A stretch of DNA of 20,203 nucleotides. Source: Melioribacteraceae bacterium (GTDB lineage: Bacteria > Bacteroidota > Ignavibacteria > Ignavibacteriales > Melioribacteraceae). The position numbers were made by a program, and so were the translations under genes. Positions 16,884 to 20,203 of this stretch are shown piece by piece. The DNA lies in assembly GCA_023230485.1 (NCBI GenBank), contig JALNXG010000065.1:1-20203 (forward strand), given 5' to 3'. Every line of letters begins with the position of its first letter. The stretch's first letter is position 1. The notes under the pieces are model-generated. The model saw nothing but the letters and a program-made list of their open reading frames with translations, was not told the origin of the DNA and searched no databases.

Positions 16884-17823
16884 TGGAAAAAATTTCTGTC
16901 TGCTTTCCACAGACAATCTCGAAAATTTTGTAGTTGATGATGAACTCGTTTATGAATCAATTAAAGAAAAAAATTGGAATTTGGATGTAAAATCGTGGCA
17001 CGATAAAAGTGTCGATTGGAATAATTATGATGCGGTAATGATCCGAACTACTTGGGATTATCAGCAGTATCCCGAAGAATTTTTTAGCGTTCTCGAAACC
17101 ATCGATCGCTCGAATGCTTTACTTATTAACCCGCTCGAAATCGTACGCTGGAATATTAATAAAAAATATCTTCTCGATTTAGCAGAAAGGGGAGTGAGGA
17201 TTCCGCCGACCGTTCATGGTTTTCATATTGATGAAATTAACTTTGATACAATATTTGATGTTGAGGGGTCGGATTCACTTATAATAAAACCGACCGTCAG
17301 TGCTAATGCGGATCATACTTATTGGTTTACTCCGGATAATTTAAAAGAGCTATTACCGAAGATTAAAGAGAGTTTCCGTAATCGTGAATTTTTTATTCAA
17401 CCCTTTTTAGAGAATGTGATCAAAGAGGGTGAATATTCACTAATTCATTTCGGAGGAAAATTAAGTCATACAGTACTTAAAACTCCTAAGACGAATGATT
17501 TTAGAGTTCAGGAAGAGCATGGCGGAATTATAAGGGCAATCGAGCCATCAGAGAAAATAATTAAAACAGCGGAGAACGTTATTGCCGCACTTGGTAAGAT
17601 TTTCTCTCAAGGAAAGATTTCTACTGCGCACTCGCACGATGATTCAAGAAAATCAATAAATGGAGAAATACCGTTCCAAGTGAGAGTAGATTTAGTACGA
17701 AATAAAGATGATGAGTTTGAGCTAATGGAATTAGAGATGATTGAGCCATCACTTTATTTTAGGACTAATTCTAATTCAGTGAAAAATTTTATGGAAGGGT
17801 TGGAAAAGTTACTTCTTGGATAG
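16876..17823 (+). CDS. ATP-grasp domain protein (glutathione synthetase/DcsG-like)
   Basis: This 315-residue soluble protein has the ATP-grasp layout. An N-terminal domain contains DAVMIRTTWDYQQYPEEF (~55-69) and NPLEIVRWNINKKYLLDL. The ATP-binding part has LIIKPTVSANADHT with lysine K138 and FIQPFLENVIKEGEYS near 175. The metal-binding end reads ELMELEMIEPSLYF near 285. ATP-grasp enzymes join a carboxylate to an amine or thiol through an acyl phosphate. The WDY and ELEMIEPSL motifs recall the prokaryotic glutathione synthetase/DcsG-like group, but substrate is unknown. Translation starts at TTG, supported by an upstream AAGGAG, and overlaps the previous gene by 8 bases, so it rides on the glycosidase transcript. 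Nothing suggests a role in sugar breakdown; it may simply be the last operon gene. Confidence 0.85.
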   Translation: MSNGKNFCLLSTDNLENFVVDDELVYESIKEKNWNLDVKSWHDKSVDWNNYDAVMIRTTWDYQQYPEEFFSVLETIDRSNALLINPLEIVRWNINKKYLLDLAERGVRIPPTVHGFHIDEINFDTIFDVEGSDSLIIKPTVSANADHTYWFTPDNLKELLPKIKESFRNREFFIQPFLENVIKEGEYSLIHFGGKLSHTVLKTPKTNDFRVQEEHGGIIRAIEPSEKIIKTAENVIAALGKIFSQGKISTAHSHDDSRKSINGEIPFQVRVDLVRNKDDEFELMELEMIEPSLYFRTNSNSVKNFMEGLEKLLLG

Positions 17824-17876
17824 TTGATATTAAACCGGGTGGTTGCGGAAGCAAAATATTTCTATTGCAATCGTGA

Positions 17877-18629
17877 TTATTCTGGTTTAATACCGGTTAT
17901 TACTAAGTCTTTAGAGGTTTGGATATCGAATGGTGATTTATTTAGTCCGCCAAAGAATTCTAATTTTGTGAAACCGGAATTATGAAGATATTGTTTCATT
18001 TCAGCTTTTCGGTGCGGAAAGATCGATGAGGAAAATTCTGAAGAAGAATTTTTTACATTGAACTTCATTTCATCTTCACCGTAAGTATAACCGCGAGTGA
18101 TCTCTTCATTATTAATTTTCGTGCGAGCGAAGGTAGGAGTCTTTTCTTTTAGCATCTTATCATAATTAAGGAGCTGAATAATAAATTTCCCTGCCGGTTT
18201 TAATATCCGATAAAAATTATCGAGTACTAACTGAATTTTATCAAATGGGATGTTAGCAGGTGTGTTGGAAGAGGAAATTATAAGATCGAAATTATCATCA
18301 AATTCGGGTGCGATCTCTGCGAGATCGGTCTTAGCAGTTTTTAATTTAATACGGAATTTTTCTGCATTGGCTTTTGCTTTCTTAATCATTTCGCCTGAAA
18401 TATCAATAGAGGTAACTTCTATACCGAGTTGAGATAAAGCAATAGAATCAATGCCGGTAGCGCAACCCAGATCCGCCGCATATAGTCTTCGCCAATAAAA
18501 ATTTGCTTTAGCTATATCGTGAGATAAAAATCCGGAGAGCAGCTCCTTCCTTCTAATTAGTGCTTTATCGAAATCGATCATCTCGTCATAAAACTTCGAT
18601 ATAGAATCGTAAAAGTTCTCTTTATCCAT
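17877..18629 (-). CDS. Class I SAM-dependent methyltransferase
   Basis: This 250-residue cytoplasmic protein has a Rossmann-type methyltransferase core. Motif I is ADLGCATG at residues 52-59, the acidic ribose-binding residue is D76 in SIDIS, and the FDLIISSSNTPANI strand lies near 114-127. RILKPAGKFIIQLLNYDK is the usual post-core strand, and TYGEDEMKF begins a C-terminal lid. An N-terminal FYDSISKFYDEM is common in small-molecule methyltransferases of the UbiE/COQ5-like or Methyltransf_11/25 type. Substrate is unknown. The start lies only 5 bases after the stop of the ferredoxin-type gene, so the two form an operon. It is convergent with the ATP-grasp gene, and I see no clear terminator in the 53-base gap. 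Confidence 0.85.
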   Translation of the reverse strand: MDKENFYDSISKFYDEMIDFDKALIRRKELLSGFLSHDIAKANFYWRRLYAADLGCATGIDSIALSQLGIEVTSIDISGEMIKKAKANAEKFRIKLKTAKTDLAEIAPEFDDNFDLIISSSNTPANIPFDKIQLVLDNFYRILKPAGKFIIQLLNYDKMLKEKTPTFARTKINNEEITRGYTYGEDEMKFNVKNSSSEFSSSIFPHRKAEMKQYLHNSGFTKLEFFGGLNKSPFDIQTSKDLVITGIKPE

Positions 18630-18634
18630 TCCGG

Positions 18635-19687
18635 CTAATTTAGCATAATATCATTTAATATGCCACCGTCAATTCCTATAACAATAACTCTTACAGGAAT
18701 TTCACGATTGGCAAATTCCACTGCTTGTTGAGCTAATTTTACTAATCCATTACAGCAGGGGACTTGCATAACCAGCACAGTAATTGATTTGATATTAGAG
18801 GAATCGATCATAGCGATTAGTTTATCGAGATAGACTTGTTTATTAGTATCAAGTTTAGGACATGCGATAGCGAGTGTTTTTTCTTTAAGGAAATCGGTAT
18901 GAAAGTTCGGATAAGAGAAACCACTACAATCGGCAGCAAGCAGTAGGTCTGCGTCTCTGAAATGTCCTGCGGAGGGATTAATAAGATGAAGCTGAATGGG
19001 CCAATGAGTGAGTTCAGTGTCTATACGTATGGGAGTATTATTTTTATGCTCGTTCCCTCCGACATTTTTGTTATCCCCATTATTCTCATTATCAAAATTG
19101 CTGTCGCCGGCAGTAATTTTTCCACTTTCGGCTGTAATTCGGTCGCCGCCATTTCCGCTTCTATCAATATCGTTTGCACCGCTTCCATTATTCCCAACTT
19201 CTGATCTCTTATTAATTGTCATTTGTTCTTCTCCGCAACCTACCTTACCACACTCATCTTTAGCATGGAGATCTTTGCCTGAGATGCTAATATTCTGTTC
19301 TCCGCATCCGTGCTTTTCTTTTTCGGCTATTTCATAAAAAGGGATTGCCATTCCCATTGCAGTGAGATATTCTTTAGCTTCGGCGAGGAAAGCAAATTCC
19401 CCATGCTCGGCAAGATGCTTTAGATGAGCTTTAATCACATTCTCGCCCCCTTTTACTATGTAATCCATTACCTTTGTTTCGTTGTATGGTTCTGCTTCTC
19501 TTTCGATAACAGTTAGCGCACCTTCGGGGCAATAACCGATACACGCACCGAGACCATCACAAAAGAGGTCGCTAATTAAGCGTACTTTACCATCGATAAC
19601 CTGTAATGCGCCTTCGTGGCATTCCGGCACACACTCACCGCATCCGGTGCATTTATCTTCATTTATTTCTATAATTTTTCTTAACAT
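18635..19687 (-). CDS. 4Fe-4S ferredoxin-type protein with C-terminal thiol-rich domain
   Basis: This 350-residue soluble protein has an N-terminal ferredoxin domain: C13, C16, C19 and C23 form a full CxxCxxCxxxC site. A second site, FCDGLGACIGYCPEGA, has only C43, C49 and C53, with L46 where a fourth cysteine would stand. Residues ~127-218 form a Gly/Asn/Asp-rich linker with two HGCGE/VGCGE pieces. Residues 225-350 carry a conserved domain (WPIQLHL, LLLAADCSGFSYPNFH, IACPKLD, MQVPCCNGL) known from anaerobe 4Fe-4S proteins of unassigned function. A redox role is inferred. ATG 19687 is chosen because it yields the family-like MLRKIIEINEDKC start; a GTG at 19696 is the alternative, and neither has a good ribosome site. 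It is followed by the methyltransferase gene. Confidence 0.85.
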   Translation of the reverse strand: MLRKIIEINEDKCTGCGECVPECHEGALQVIDGKVRLISDLFCDGLGACIGYCPEGALTVIEREAEPYNETKVMDYIVKGGENVIKAHLKHLAEHGEFAFLAEAKEYLTAMGMAIPFYEIAEKEKHGCGEQNISISGKDLHAKDECGKVGCGEEQMTINKRSEVGNNGSGANDIDRSGNGGDRITAESGKITAGDSNFDNENNGDNKNVGGNEHKNNTPIRIDTELTHWPIQLHLINPSAGHFRDADLLLAADCSGFSYPNFHTDFLKEKTLAIACPKLDTNKQVYLDKLIAMIDSSNIKSITVLVMQVPCCNGLVKLAQQAVEFANREIPVRVIVIGIDGGILNDIMLN

Positions 19688-19696
19688 ACTTCTCAC

Positions 19697-19720
19697 TAAT
19701 CAGATTAAAAACTCTGATTA
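19697..19720 (-). promoter_or_regulatory. Inverted repeat just upstream of the ferredoxin-type gene
   Basis: TAATCAGA (19697-19704) and TCTGATTA (19713-19720) form a perfect 8-bp inverted repeat around 8 bases, ending 9 bases before the ATG. It could be an operator at the transcription start or an RNA hairpin beside the start codon. On the plus strand no T tract follows, so it is not a terminator. Confidence 0.4.
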
Positions 19721-19751
19721 AAATATATAAATATTTTCTTAAATTAACAAA
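19720..19751 (-). promoter_or_regulatory. Possible Bacteroidota-type promoter for the ferredoxin-type gene
   Basis: On the minus strand TTTG (revcomp of 19748-19751) is followed after 20 bases by TATATTTT (revcomp of 19720-19727). This resembles the Bacteroidota -33 TTTG / -7 TAnnTTTG pattern, with spacing one base longer than usual. The region is very AT-rich, so a chance match is possible. Confidence 0.3.
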
Positions 19752-19827
19752 TCTGCATTACGCTCAAACCTTCAAACAGAGCTTTTAAACATATAAAAAA
19801 GGTAAAAATTTTTGCACTACAACTCTA

Positions 19828-19856
19828 TTGACTTTTATTTTTTATAGATTTAATTT
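19828..19856 (+). promoter_or_regulatory. Possible promoter for the lipoprotein gene
   Basis: TTGACT (19828-19833) and TAATTT (19851-19856) are 17 bases apart, which would give a leader of about 60 bases before the ATG at 19925. Moderate match in AT-rich DNA. Confidence 0.3.
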
Positions 19857-19924
19857 CTAAATAAGATTACGAGCTCCTAATTAAAATGACAGTATATTCT
19901 CAAATTATTTTGTTGGAACAGATA

Positions 19925-20203
19925 ATGAAAAAAATAGCAATAACCGTACTGATAGCGATACAAATAATGAATTTTTCGTGTGAGAGTAACGAGCCGGTGC
20001 TGATGGATGATGCCATATCCCTATCGGTTATTGATGCGGCAGTAGGTGAGACGTATTTGAATGTGAATATAGCTAACCCTTACCACACTAAGGAATTTGT
20101 AATAGAGAGAAACGGAAGAAGAGTAATAAGCGTACCGGCTAGTAGTTCGGAGATTGCTATAACGGATACCGGACTTATAGAAAACACAACGTATAAGTAC
20201 ATA
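19925..20203 (+). CDS. Lipoprotein with fibronectin-III-like domain (partial, runs off window)
   Basis: The frame is open from ATG 19925 to the window end, giving 93 residues with no stop. The first 19 residues (MKKIAITVLIAIQIMNFSC) are a lipoprotein signal with a lipobox-like end at C19, so the protein should be lipid-anchored. After an acidic spacer (SNEPVLMDDA), the sequence SLSVIDAAVGETYLNVNIA and then TDTGLIENTTYKY is characteristic of fibronectin type III beta strands. Similar modules occur in Ignavibacteria lipoproteins that carry further domains. What follows is outside the window, so the function cannot be named. Confidence 0.75.
   Translation, partial: MKKIAITVLIAIQIMNFSCESNEPVLMDDAISLSVIDAAVGETYLNVNIANPYHTKEFVIERNGRRVISVPASSSEIAITDTGLIENTTYKYI

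Noticed and set aside
7462..17823. Reading the run as a classical polysaccharide utilisation locus
   Set aside because: There is no SusC, SusD, anti-sigma/sigma pair or hybrid two-component regulator in the window, so the term would overstate the evidence.
17829..17891. ATTAAACCGG and CTGGTTTAAT arms as a possible terminator between the convergent ATP-grasp and methyltransferase genes
   Set aside because: The loop would be 43 bases, one pair is a wobble, one arm lies inside the methyltransferase coding end, and no T tract follows on either strand.
18962..19337. Plus-strand open frames across the ferredoxin linker
   Set aside because: They are antisense to a clear gene, have no ribosome site, and their composition mirrors the Gly/Asn-rich linker codons.

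Overview
The window is AT-rich bacterial chromosome that fits a Bacteroidota/Chlorobi-group organism, most likely of the Ignavibacteria type. The signs are the codon and base composition, many exported enzymes with 'MKK/MRK...LLL...AQ' signal peptides, an M3 dipeptidyl carboxypeptidase in an exported form, and a terminal lipoprotein with a fibronectin-III-like fold of the kind common in Ignavibacteria. This placement is inference from style, since no rRNA or other marker gene is present.

Layout. (1) Bases 1-3691 hold the tail of an unidentified gene overlapping a very large glycosyltransferase with three catalytic modules (GT2-GT4-GT2) flanked by TPR-like segments, probably for cell-surface polysaccharide or glycan assembly. 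(2) Bases 3770-4801 encode a multi-pass membrane protein made of two homologous halves, resembling a DMT/EamA transporter. It ends at a strong intrinsic terminator and faces a convergent gene. (3) Bases 5128-7242 (minus) encode an exported Dcp-like M3 metallopeptidase with its own terminator. (4) A divergent control region at 7243-7461 carries a 21-bp palindrome next to a TTGACA box.

(5) Bases 7462-17823 form one compact plus-strand gene run. It starts with an NPCBM-GH36 alpha-galactosidase, followed by two paralogous six-hairpin (GH63/trehalase-like) hydrolases, a glycogen-debranching-like (alpha/alpha)6 glycosidase, and an ATP-grasp ligase. From the second gene on, the genes are separated by 6 bases or overlap by 4 to 8 bases, so they are probably co-translated. 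All four glycosidases carry signal peptides, which suggests stepwise hydrolysis outside the cytoplasm of an alpha-linked galactose- and glucose-containing glycan. No SusC/SusD pair, sugar transporter or regulator lies in the run.

(6) Bases 17877-19687 (minus) hold a two-gene unit: a 4Fe-4S ferredoxin-type protein with an unusual low-complexity linker, followed 5 bases later by a SAM methyltransferase. (7) A plus-strand lipoprotein gene starts at 19925 and runs off the window.

I see no CRISPR array, tRNA, rRNA, insertion sequence or prophage. The items most worth a second look are the three-module glycosyltransferase, the glycosidase run with its diverged tandem pair, a triplicated 17-base ribosome-site/start-codon module at 10073-10123, and the ferredoxin linker.
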